Counted from the first letter of the stretch, positions 1-5,127 are shown. The stretch is DNA of 5,127 bases from Bacillota bacterium (GCA_021820805.1 JAKADF010000296.1:1-5127), one strand, 5' to 3'. Notes: a model not told the origin generated them from the sequence alone. Program-made: numbers and translations.

Positions 1-432
1 GATGTTGCCGCTGCGTTAATCGATGGCGGAGCTGACATTGAATTGCTTGGTGGCTCCATAGCCGGTGGCACGCCTTTGGATAATGCAGTGGGTTATGGAT
101 GCTGGCATATTGCGAGACTTTTAGTAGAGCGAGGTGCTCGTGTTGACAAACTTTGGCACGCAGCAGCCCTGGGGATGATGTTTCGTGTAGAGGAACTGAT
201 GGTCTCCAACCCTTCTCCGACTTCGGATGAAATCAACGCAGCTTTTTGGCAGGCATGCCATGCAGGCCAGCGTAGGGTAGCCGAGTACCTGCTTAGTAAG
301 GGTGCAGATATTAATGGAACTCCTGATTACACGAGTTCGACGCCTCTCGATGCGGCTGGTGGCATTGACACTCGCAGAGATACCATGGTCACTTGGCTGA
401 AAAGCAAAGGTGCCAAATCGTCAAAAGAGTGA
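1..432 (+). CDS. Ankyrin-repeat protein, 5' end cut by window edge
   Basis: The frame is open from base 1 to a TGA at 430-432, giving 143 C-terminal residues. The real start lies upstream of the window; the internal TTG at 43 should not be taken as a start because ankyrin-like sequence precedes it. Recognisable repeat units include the tail of one repeat ending GGADIE (about residues 9-14), TPLDNAV...ARLLVERGARVD (24-49), a degenerate unit beginning LWHAAALG (51-70), INAAFWQACHAGQRRVAEYLLSKGADIN (78-105, quoted only as its span with key residues A-A/G-R/VAEYLL/GADIN), and TPLDAAGG...TWLKSKGAKS (115-140). This matches small cytosolic ankyrin proteins common in Bacillales, typically around 200 residues, which end in a similar TPLDAAGG...WL...GAKS tail. 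Ankyrin repeats mediate protein-protein contact; the partner and role are unknown. It is followed by a 170-bp gap, so there is no evidence that it is co-transcribed with the next gene. Confidence 0.9.
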   Translation, partial: DVAAALIDGGADIELLGGSIAGGTPLDNAVGYGCWHIARLLVERGARVDKLWHAAALGMMFRVEELMVSNPSPTSDEINAAFWQACHAGQRRVAEYLLSKGADINGTPDYTSSTPLDAAGGIDTRRDTMVTWLKSKGAKSSKE

Positions 433-587
433 TTGGCGTAGGCCCACCAAATCTACTTGAACAAACAGGATCGCATGTCCCATAAACCAATACTTTGGAT
501 TCTGTATGAAAATATGACGTTCAAGCCGTTCACTTCACGGGGCTATTCGGCAGTTTTGCAAGAAGCCTTCTGCGTACGTCTTTGATT

Positions 588-594
588 AGAGGAG
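588..594 (+). promoter_or_regulatory. Ribosome binding site of the 603-1433 gene
   Basis: AGAGGAG lies 8 nt before the ATG at 603. It decides the start: an in-frame TTG at 582 lies upstream of this site and would place it inside the coding sequence. Confidence 0.75.
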
Positions 595-602
595 AAACTG
601 AA

Positions 603-1433
603 ATGTCCTTTGAACAGTGGATACGTGAATCTATGGCTCTGGGGTTTGAAGATGGACGACCGCTAAATATAGTCCAAGTATCTGAAAAAGTTATGAATAC
701 CCCTTTCATCAGAAGCATTAACAATCACGATGAGCACTTGAATAAAGCCCTTAATTACTTCAGGGAAAATTTCCAAAGCCTACCGCCGCAGGATCAAGCC
801 ATGCACCACGTCATATCTGTTGTATTTCATACAGGGATTTTTGGGGCTAGGCAGTTAGAACATGGGTTGTATCAAAGTGAGATGTTTGGCCTTGACTTTG
901 ACCATGCACTCCAATTACGTGCTTATTTGGAAATTGTGGCTCGCTGTCACAAAGCGATTAGACTAATTAAGGTATTTCAGTCAAATAGAGATGAAGAACA
1001 GTTTGCATTTGGAGGAGAGCGGATCATCAAGAAATTCATCCCATCGTCTCTCGACAGTGAACTTCGGAATATCTATGAAGAATACAGAAGGAATCAGAAT
1101 GGTGAAGCCTTGGTTTTACAGATCAATGAAATGATCGAGCAGGAGAAGAATAGTAAACGACCAATATCGGGATACAACGTAATGACCTTAGTACAATCTT
1201 TGCGAGACAAAATCCCTGACATCGATGAGCAATATGACCAGTTAAGCGAGTACCTTCACGGTGACTTTACGTCCCATTACATGGCAGCTAGAAGTAAGAT
1301 GTTGTTAGGTCCCGTGGCAGCGGTCCCACTGTTCAAGAGCCGACGAGTGCTACACGAGCAGTTAGAGGCAGTCGTCCTGGGTGACCTAGATTATCTGTAT
1401 CCATTCGCCCAGCACTATATCGAACGAACTTAA
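603..1433 (+). CDS. Hypothetical protein, 276 aa, soluble and mostly helical
   Basis: I do not recognise this family with confidence. ATG at 603 is chosen over the upstream in-frame TTG at 582 because AGAGGAG sits 8 nt before it; the stop is TAA at 1431-1433. The product has no signal peptide or membrane segment and looks mainly alpha-helical, with charged stretches around residues 105-185. The most distinctive motif is YDQLSEYLHGDFTSHY at 211-226. A Y-x-x-L-S-x-Y/F-x-H pattern near the C-terminus also occurs in some poorly characterised bacterial helical families, for example those annotated DUF5677. The resemblance is short and I cannot confirm membership. No catalytic triad, nucleotide-binding loop or DNA-binding helix-turn-helix is evident. 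The gene stands alone, 170 bp after the ankyrin gene and 184 bp before the exporter. A weak promoter-like pair (TTGAAC at 457-462, CATAAA at 481-486) lies upstream but is not convincing. Certain as a gene, unknown in function. Confidence 0.8.
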   Translation: MSFEQWIRESMALGFEDGRPLNIVQVSEKVMNTPFIRSINNHDEHLNKALNYFRENFQSLPPQDQAMHHVISVVFHTGIFGARQLEHGLYQSEMFGLDFDHALQLRAYLEIVARCHKAIRLIKVFQSNRDEEQFAFGGERIIKKFIPSSLDSELRNIYEEYRRNQNGEALVLQINEMIEQEKNSKRPISGYNVMTLVQSLRDKIPDIDEQYDQLSEYLHGDFTSHYMAARSKMLLGPVAAVPLFKSRRVLHEQLEAVVLGDLDYLYPFAQHYIERT

Positions 1434-1520
1434 TTCACTTCCTTCTAAAAATCACTGGATACAAATTGAATTCCTACGTGTATGCGTGAGACTTAATAAG
1501 GAAGACTGCTTTGCCGATTT

Positions 1521-1540
1521 GCATAAATAAGCAATTATGC
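1521..1540. promoter_or_regulatory. Inverted repeat upstream of the MFS exporter, possible operator
   Basis: Perfect 6-bp arms GCATAA (1521-1526) and TTATGC (1535-1540) flank an 8-nt AT-rich spacer, 77 bp before the exporter start. The right arm overlaps TATGCT (1536-1541), a weak -10-like hexamer with TTGCCG (1511-1516) upstream at a long 19-bp spacing. Exporter genes are often controlled by repressors that bind such dyads over their promoters. No regulator gene lies in the window and chance occurrence in AT-rich DNA is possible. Confidence 0.25.
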
Positions 1541-1607
1541 TACTTGGATTTTGTTGAACATTTGAGCGTATGCAATAGTGTATCTATCAGAGCTTCTACT
1601 ATTGACT

Positions 1608-1612
1608 GGAGA
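1608..1612 (+). promoter_or_regulatory. Ribosome binding site of the MFS exporter
   Basis: GGAGA lies 5 nt before the ATG at 1618. The spacing is slightly short but normal for Firmicutes, and it supports this ATG as the start of the interrupted exporter. Confidence 0.65.
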
Positions 1613-1617
1613 CTGAT

Positions 1618-2868
1618 ATGAAAGTACATCATGAAGGTATTTCCATATTCATTCGACATAAACACTTTCGGAATCTTTGGCTAGGTTCCGTTATTTCAGG
1701 GCTTGGTAATGAACTTGGATACGCCGCCGTTTTGTGGATGGTCTTGGATATTACCCATTCACCTGCTGCGGTAGGGTTGATTTCTCTTTGCGCCGGGGTT
1801 CCCGCCGCTATTGTGAATCCATTCGCCGGCGTCCTTGGCGATCGCTTCTCACGGCCAAGAATGATGGCACATGGTAATGTACTGCTTACATTAATTTATG
1901 GCGGCATCGCGGCTGCCAGTCGTATGGGGGTTCATTGGATATGGATGAGTTACGTGTTACTGATGTTAAGTTCTATTGTTTCACCTTTAACCACCACAGG
2001 ACGTTCACAATTGATTGCAGAACTCTTACCTGAAAGCGAGCAAACTGCAGCCAATTTCTTCGATGAAGTTTATCTTCATATTACATGACTGGTCGGTCCT
2101 GCAATTGCGGGATTTTCAGTGGCTTGGCTCGGATACGAACCTGTATTGGTATTGGATGCGGTGAGTTTCATACTTTGTGCAATTTTTTTGTTCTTCATCC
2201 CATCGTCCTTACACACGCCGGGCACACCGTTTTCCCAACTCTCTAGGAATCTGTTAGATGGAGTGAAAATATTGAAGGATAGTCGGCTGCTTTTGCAACT
2301 GGCAGGATTGACGTTTTTCTTTAATTTTTTCTTTGGAGTGTATTCCGTTGTGTTACCGTTAATGGCTCAGAACCATTTCGGTGGTGCTAGGGCATATGGA
2401 CTACTTTGGTCTGCGTTTGCAGTTGGCTCTTTTATCGGTGGAATCATCTTCTCTAGAAAGACGTGGAAATGGCCGATGGGACCATCCATGGCAACCGTGA
2501 TCGTACTTTGGGGAATACTCACGGGATTGCTGGTGTTGGCGCATGAGTATTGGATGGTGCTAGGCATTATGTTAGTAAATGGTCTGGTATACACACCATA
2601 TGAACCGCTTTACAAGACAATTATCCAACAAGTTGTCCCCCTTCGGATGCAAGCTAAGGTATCGAGCACAATTCGACCCATCACTGGTCTCGGACAGCCT
2701 ACTGGAAGTTGGCTAAGTGGATTACTGGCGGCGCCTATTGGATTAACATGTTTAACGTTGGCTTCCGGTATAGCAACAGTTATAGTCGGCTGTGTGACCT
2801 TTATGACCCCGCGAATTAGGAACTACAAGAATAGTAGTAAAAACAGTTCAATATCGGACTCTATATGA
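1618..2868 (+). pseudogene. MFS (DHA3-like) drug exporter interrupted by one in-frame TGA
   Basis: Two adjacent open stretches in the same frame form one transporter of 416 codons, the usual length for the DHA3/MefA-like branch of the major facilitator superfamily. These are proton-driven inner-membrane exporters of macrolides and other drugs. The N-terminal part (residues 1-156) holds TM1-4, with the MFS motif A loop GVLGDRFSRPR at 71-81 between TM2 and TM3, and RSQLIAELLPESEQTAAN at 129-146, the typical loop before TM5. Codon 157 is TGA (2086-2088). Translation of the same frame then gives LVGPAIAGF, the conserved TM5 G-P-x-x-x-G motif, followed by DAVSF, the central loop (FSQLSRNLLDGVKILKD) and the C-terminal TM helices to TGA at 2866-2868. 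No frameshift or deletion is needed, so a single substitution explains the break. A GTG at 2119 could start the second half but has only a weak upstream purine stretch and would leave out the start of TM5. Alternatives are stop readthrough or a base-call error. TGA also ends the ankyrin gene here, so a reassigned code is unlikely. Confidence 0.85.
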
Positions 2869-2874
2869 TGTCCG

Positions 2875-2966
2875 TTATTGCACATACGGGGGCAAGAGTT
2901 GAAGAAAAGACCCCAACTATGCTTGCATGAGTATGCAAGTCGACTGTCTTGATGCTTATTGCACAT
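2875..2966 (+). repeat. 11-bp direct repeat, copies at 2875-2885 and 2956-2966
   Basis: TTATTGCACAT occurs twice, 81 bp apart, in the exporter-GNAT gap. The second copy spans the loop and right arm of the hairpin at 2944-2974. It may be a duplicated protein-binding site, a trace of a local duplication, or chance. Confidence 0.35.
2922..2939 (+). promoter_or_regulatory. Perfect 7-bp hairpin upstream of GNAT gene
   Basis: CTTGCAT (2922-2928) and ATGCAAG (2933-2939) are exact reverse complements around a 4-nt loop GAGT, extendable by one G-U pair. No T-run follows, so it is not a standard intrinsic terminator. It could be an RNA leader element or a DNA operator lying 54-93 bp after the exporter stop and before the GNAT start. 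Confidence 0.45.
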
Positions 2967-2974
2967 CAAGGCAG
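2944..2974 (+). promoter_or_regulatory. 11-bp hairpin in the GNAT leader
   Basis: CTGTCTTGATG (2944-2954) pairs with CATCAAGGCAG (2964-2974) across 11 positions, ten Watson-Crick and one G-U, with a 9-nt loop CTTATTGCA. It begins 4 nt after the preceding hairpin and ends 26 nt before the GNAT Shine-Dalgarno sequence. It is followed closely by a third small stem, AATGC/GCATT at 2978-2991, that runs into a short TTTT. The cluster could act in attenuation or mRNA stabilisation between exporter and GNAT. A plain terminator is less likely because the stem is not followed by a long T-run. Confidence 0.5.
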
Positions 2975-3000
2975 GTTAATGCAACAGCATTTTCCAAACA

Positions 3001-3008
3001 AAAGGAGG
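3001..3008 (+). promoter_or_regulatory. Strong ribosome binding site fixing the GTG start of the GNAT gene
   Basis: AAAGGAGG lies 6 nt before the GTG at 3015. An in-frame extension reaching ATG 2952 or TTG 2949 exists but has no ribosome binding site and passes through the hairpin, so GTG 3015 is preferred. Confidence 0.8.
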
Positions 3009-3014
3009 ATTACT

Positions 3015-3521
3015 GTGATAATTCAGTCTGAAAGATTGTTATTTCGCCCATATCATGATGAGGATTTCGGTTTTCTGGCTTCCCTGTTGTCAGATCCTGA
3101 AATGGTTCGGTTTATTGGGAATGGACAGACAAGAGATAAAAATGGTTCAAAGAGGTTTTTGGAATGGATTTATAGTACATACAAATTTGGCTCGGAAATG
3201 GGGTTGATGGTTCTCGTTAACAAGGATGACAACGTCCTGATTGGGCACGCTGGTCTGGTTCCACAAACTATTGATGGTACAGAGGAAGTCGAGATTGGGT
3301 ATTGGATTGCTCGTGATTTTTGGGGACAAGGATATGCAACAGAAGCAGCGTTAACTCTACGGAACCACGGGGTTCATCAGCTCTGTAAACATAGGTTTAT
3401 TGCATTGATTCAGCTAGGAAATGTAGCTTCTAGACGAGTGGCAAAGAAAATTGGTATGGACTTGGAAAAGGAAATCAAGCTAGCTGGACAAGACGTTTGC
3501 GTATACTCAGTTTCTTGTTAA
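3015..3521 (+). CDS. GNAT family N-acetyltransferase (RimJ/RimL-like)
   Basis: A 168-aa cytosolic acetyltransferase that would move an acetyl group from acetyl-CoA to an amine of a protein or small molecule; the substrate cannot be read from the sequence. The GTG start is fixed by AAAGGAGG 6 nt upstream and gives the usual family N-terminus, IIQSERLLFRPY, with the first beta strand and the R-L-x-x-R-P signature. The acetyl-CoA pyrophosphate-binding loop is WGQGYATEA at 103-111, preceded by the beta-4 strand EVEIGYWI (91-98). The C-terminal motif GNVASRRVAKKIGM (135-148) matches the family's N-x-x-S-x-R-V-x-x-K-x-G-M/F signature that packs against CoA. Length and both ends look complete; the stop is TAA 3519-3521. 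The most similar families are the Acetyltransf_3 / ribosomal-protein-alanine acetyltransferase-like enzymes, many of which are not true RimJ/RimL. It follows the broken exporter by 146 bp and may have been co-transcribed with it. No good promoter was seen in the gap. Confidence 0.9.
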   Translation: MIIQSERLLFRPYHDEDFGFLASLLSDPEMVRFIGNGQTRDKNGSKRFLEWIYSTYKFGSEMGLMVLVNKDDNVLIGHAGLVPQTIDGTEEVEIGYWIARDFWGQGYATEAALTLRNHGVHQLCKHRFIALIQLGNVASRRVAKKIGMDLEKEIKLAGQDVCVYSVSC

Positions 3522-3696
3522 TGAATTGTAGACGGGTGTTTCTGTTCTTGGTAACGGGGGCAGAAGCGACAGAGTGTTACGTTAAAGGGCAGGAATCGTC
3601 AATAGTGAATCTAGTAAGAATCTTAACACTTTCTGGGCTTCTGTCATCTAAGCATTAAACCCTGCGTCTCCCAATCCCGTGCTATGAAATGCTTGT

Positions 3697-3725
3697 ATGT
3701 GATACATTGTGTTTAATAGTACAAT
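3697..3725 (+). promoter_or_regulatory. Weak sigma-A-like promoter candidate for the 3852 gene
   Basis: TACAAT at 3720-3725 matches the -10 consensus at 5 of 6 positions. At 17-bp spacing the -35 position reads ATGTGA (3697-3702), only 3 of 6. Transcription would begin near 3732 and leave a leader of about 120 nt. Given the poor -35 this is only a candidate. Confidence 0.25.
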
Positions 3726-3737
3726 TCTACTTAACGA

Positions 3738-3753
3738 ATTTTGCTAGCAAGAT
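3738..3753. promoter_or_regulatory. Palindrome just downstream of the promoter candidate, possible operator
   Basis: TTGCTAGCAA (3741-3750) is a perfect 10-bp palindrome; with one mismatch it extends to 16 bp (3738-3753). It lies where the first transcribed bases from the TACAAT candidate would be, a usual place for a repressor to bind. It has no loop, so a DNA-binding site fits better than an RNA hairpin. Confidence 0.25.
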
Positions 3754-3778
3754 TTGCAGTTCTAGTCTCTGAACTAAA

Positions 3779-3814
3779 GCAGCATGATTGTGCCGCAATG
3801 TAATGTAGTTTTTT
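3779..3814 (+). terminator. Weak hairpin plus T6 run in the leader of the 3852 gene
   Basis: GC-A-GCAT (3779-3785) can pair with GTGC-C-GC (3790-3796) with one mismatch and a G-U pair; alternatively ATTG/CAAT (3787-3790 / 3796-3799) pair. Six T residues follow at 3809-3814. The stem is 12 nt from the T-run in the first fold, so it is a poor intrinsic terminator. It could terminate upstream readthrough or act as an attenuator before the next gene. Confidence 0.2.
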
Positions 3815-3838
3815 CGAAGATGATATTCAAGTTTGGGC

Positions 3839-3843
3839 GGAGG
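3839..3843 (+). promoter_or_regulatory. Ribosome binding site of the 3852 gene
   Basis: GGAGG lies 8 nt before the ATG at 3852, a near-ideal Firmicute arrangement that fixes the start. Confidence 0.75.
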
Positions 3844-3851
3844 AACTTTAG

Positions 3852-4982
3852 ATGGACGCGCAGTTAGTACAATGGTTTGTAAGGTGGGCTGATTATGCAC
3901 AAATTGTGACACCTATTATTGCTGCAGTAGGTTTTATTTTCTTAGGGAAACAGATAAGGGCAGCGAATCGACAGGCGCAATCCGCAAATGAGCAGGCAAA
4001 ATTGACTGAAGAACAAGTCAAGCAAACTAGGATTGCTCTTGAGCTGTCCAGAAACAGTTTTATGCCGCGACTTTTCATGGATGCATTATACCGAAAGCTG
4101 TCTTTGTCAACTGATGATGGGAAAACAAAAGCAAATTATGAGGGACTTGCTCTTCGGGTTGAAAACATTGGCCCGGGAATGGCGACGTGTAAGCTGCTCA
4201 CGGTTAGAGACGATCTGTCATCGTTATCTTCGTACGACCCAATTCCAGTATCTAAAACGGAGAACTGGGATAACGTGGGTATTTATGATTTGACCAGAAT
4301 TACTGATTATTCCGTAGGCTCAGGACAAGCTATCTCGTTCCTCTTGCAGTTGAATAATACGAGGCGGTTAGAAGCAGAAGTAACGACATTGAGCTCTCTT
4401 TCACTGTACTATGAAGATATATATAACAGAATCTTCCGCTCAAGGATTATATTCATTTGGAAACATGATTCATACGGCTGGCATATTGAAGTGATTGGTA
4501 GAGAAAATACGGAAGTTATTGAATTACCAATGAATCCATACAGCGATACGGATTTGAGTGTTTACAGCGTCTTAGAAGGTGGAAAAGCGGTCCGTGATAA
4601 CCCGATATTTCGTGTTCTTCATTTCGATGATTCAAGTAGTAAATTATTAAACCTCCCGATTGATGGAATTCCGCTTACAGGTGATCGAGCAGTCACATTG
4701 TTAAAGTATGAATTAAGTCATTCTGGTAACCCGATTTATACATTGAAAATTGAAAATTCCACTGAGTTTAAGCTATCAGCTTCCAGAAATGATACAGTAG
4801 TAAATTATCGTTTAGAATCGGTTACGTCCAATGAAAAAGTTAGACTAGATACGATAGGATTATGCCTTACTGACGACCTAAACGAGCAGTTAAGAACGTT
4901 GTACAATCAAATTACAAAAGAAATTCTTGGGTTCCTTAAGACTCCTATACAGAGGGATTATGGTCAAATAATAATTCTCTAG
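3852..4982 (+). CDS. Membrane-anchored protein of unknown function (TM, coiled coil, beta domain)
   Basis: A 376-aa protein with no named family that I can assign. The start is fixed by GGAGG 8 nt upstream; the stop is TAG 4980-4982. Residues about 16-32 (AQIVTPIIAAVGFIFLG) form a single N-terminal membrane helix without a signal-peptidase site. The Lys/Arg-rich side follows, so the rest is probably cytoplasmic. Residues 33-67 are a Gln/Ala/Glu-rich amphipathic coiled coil (QIRAANRQAQ..., ELSRNSF). A beta-rich domain follows with LRVENIGPGMA at 101-111 and LSLYYEDIYNRIFRS at 183-197. This TM / coiled-coil / R-P-x-L / N-x-G-x-G-x-A / Y-x-D order recurs in many uncharacterised bacterial membrane proteins. 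The C-terminal 150 residues look like a second, unassigned domain ending in a helical stretch (341-362). It stands alone with 330 bp in front, so its context gives no clue to function. Confidence 0.85.
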   Translation: MDAQLVQWFVRWADYAQIVTPIIAAVGFIFLGKQIRAANRQAQSANEQAKLTEEQVKQTRIALELSRNSFMPRLFMDALYRKLSLSTDDGKTKANYEGLALRVENIGPGMATCKLLTVRDDLSSLSSYDPIPVSKTENWDNVGIYDLTRITDYSVGSGQAISFLLQLNNTRRLEAEVTTLSSLSLYYEDIYNRIFRSRIIFIWKHDSYGWHIEVIGRENTEVIELPMNPYSDTDLSVYSVLEGGKAVRDNPIFRVLHFDDSSSKLLNLPIDGIPLTGDRAVTLLKYELSHSGNPIYTLKIENSTEFKLSASRNDTVVNYRLESVTSNEKVRLDTIGLCLTDDLNEQLRTLYNQITKEILGFLKTPIQRDYGQIIIL

Positions 4983-5031
4983 ATAGTGCATGAAAAACAA
5001 GCCAATATGAAATACGTACAAACCTTAACCT

Positions 5032-5049
5032 GTTCCGGTCACCGGGAAC
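5032..5049 (+). terminator. GC-rich hairpin after the 3852 gene
   Basis: GTTCCGG (5032-5038) pairs with CCGG-G-AAC (5042-5049) with one bulged G and a 3-nt loop TCA. It lies 49 bp beyond the stop codon. No T-run follows, so it may be a repeat element or an imperfect terminator. Confidence 0.25.
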
Positions 5050-5079
5050 ACGCCGCGCACAAAGATATCTGTTCATTAT

Positions 5080-5101
5080 CACGAAAGACCAAAGGGTCGT
5101 G
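5080..5101. repeat. Hairpin in the GC-richer tail of the window
   Basis: GACC (5087-5090) and GGTC (5095-5098) pair around AAAG, flanked by CAC/GTG with a 4-nt bulge; CACGA/TCGTG is an alternative outer stem. The stretch from about 5030 to the window end has no complete gene and differs in composition from the AT-rich gene before it. Its nature is unresolved because the window ends here. Confidence 0.3.
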
Positions 5102-5127
5102 TCATTCGCGTCTCCATGTCATGAGAT

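Larger units (their letters stand above)
3522..3851. other. 330-bp gap without a gene, with possible control sites
   Basis: No plausible coding sequence on either strand; the short minus-strand frame overlapping its right end has no family features. It holds a G-rich 9-mer ACGGGGGCA (3554-3562) also present after the exporter (2886-2894), a -10-like TACAAT, a palindrome TTGCTAGCAA and a hairpin/T-run. The promoter-like sites, palindrome and hairpin are listed separately. I found no clear intrinsic terminator right after the GNAT stop. Confidence 0.6.

Noticed and set aside
433..450. TTGG/CCAA inverted repeat right after the ankyrin gene as a terminator
   Set aside because: The stem is only 4 bp with a 10-nt loop and no T-run follows.
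511..545. Repeated GTTCA/TTCAC and CCGT/ACGG elements before the 603 gene
   Set aside because: Arms of 4-5 bp in this length are expected by chance and nothing else supports a site.
582..602. TTG 582 as the start of the 276-aa protein
   Set aside because: The Shine-Dalgarno AGAGGAG lies downstream of it and 8 nt before ATG 603.
2086..2111. UGA as selenocysteine with the downstream stem CCTGC/GCGGG as a SECIS
   Set aside because: MFS exporters have no selenocysteine site, the stem is short, its AATT loop lacks the guanine expected of a bacterial SECIS, and the bases encode the conserved G-P-A-I-A-G motif.
2367..2594. Minus-strand open frame inside the exporter
   Set aside because: It is a shadow of a strongly supported plus-strand coding region and has no recognisable protein features.
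2119..2868. Second half of the exporter as an independent gene starting at GTG 2119
   Set aside because: It would begin inside TM5 after the conserved LVGPAIAG motif and has only a weak purine stretch upstream; the same-frame continuity with the first half shows one interrupted gene.
2949..3014. Longer N-terminus of the GNAT protein from TTG 2949 or ATG 2952
   Set aside because: There is no ribosome binding site, it runs through a hairpin, and the family N-terminus starts exactly at GTG 3015 behind AAAGGAGG.
4033..4293. Plus-strand open frame in another phase within the 3852 gene
   Set aside because: It overlaps a complete gene with a good start, and its product shows no domain-like pattern.

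Overview
The window looks like chromosomal accessory DNA from a low-to-moderate GC Firmicute. A Bacillales member is most likely (Paenibacillus-, Alicyclobacillus- or Brevibacillus-like). The basis is strong AGGAGG-type ribosome binding sites, ATG/GTG starts, moderate AT-richness, and gene families common in soil Bacillales (small ankyrin protein, DHA3-type MFS exporter, RimJ/RimL-type GNAT). No marker gene settles the genus, so this is inference.

Layout, all genes on the + strand. (1) 1-432: 3' part of an ankyrin-repeat protein, cut by the window edge. (2) 603-1433: a 276-aa soluble protein I do not recognise. (3) 1618-2868: a full-length MFS drug-exporter-like reading frame interrupted by one in-frame TGA at 2086-2088. 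The same frame continues directly after it with a conserved MFS motif, so this is a single-point nonsense pseudogene, a readthrough case or a sequence error. (4) 3015-3521: a complete GNAT acetyltransferase. The 146-bp gap before it holds two clear hairpins, a third small one and an 11-bp direct repeat. (5) 3522-3851: a 330-bp non-coding stretch with possible control sites. (6) 3852-4982: a 376-aa membrane-anchored protein of unknown function (one N-terminal TM helix, coiled coil, beta-rich domain). (7) 4983-5127: a non-coding tail with two hairpins and a GC-richer composition.

Most genes sit 145-330 bp apart, each with its own ribosome binding site, so they look like independent cargo rather than one operon. 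The only plausible functional pair is the exporter and the GNAT enzyme, an arrangement seen in antibiotic/toxin self-resistance or detoxification loci. With the exporter broken, any such pairing may be decaying. I see no rRNA, tRNA, CRISPR array, transposase or integrase. No convincing new multi-gene system is visible. The items most worth a second look are the interrupted exporter and the structured leader in front of the GNAT gene.
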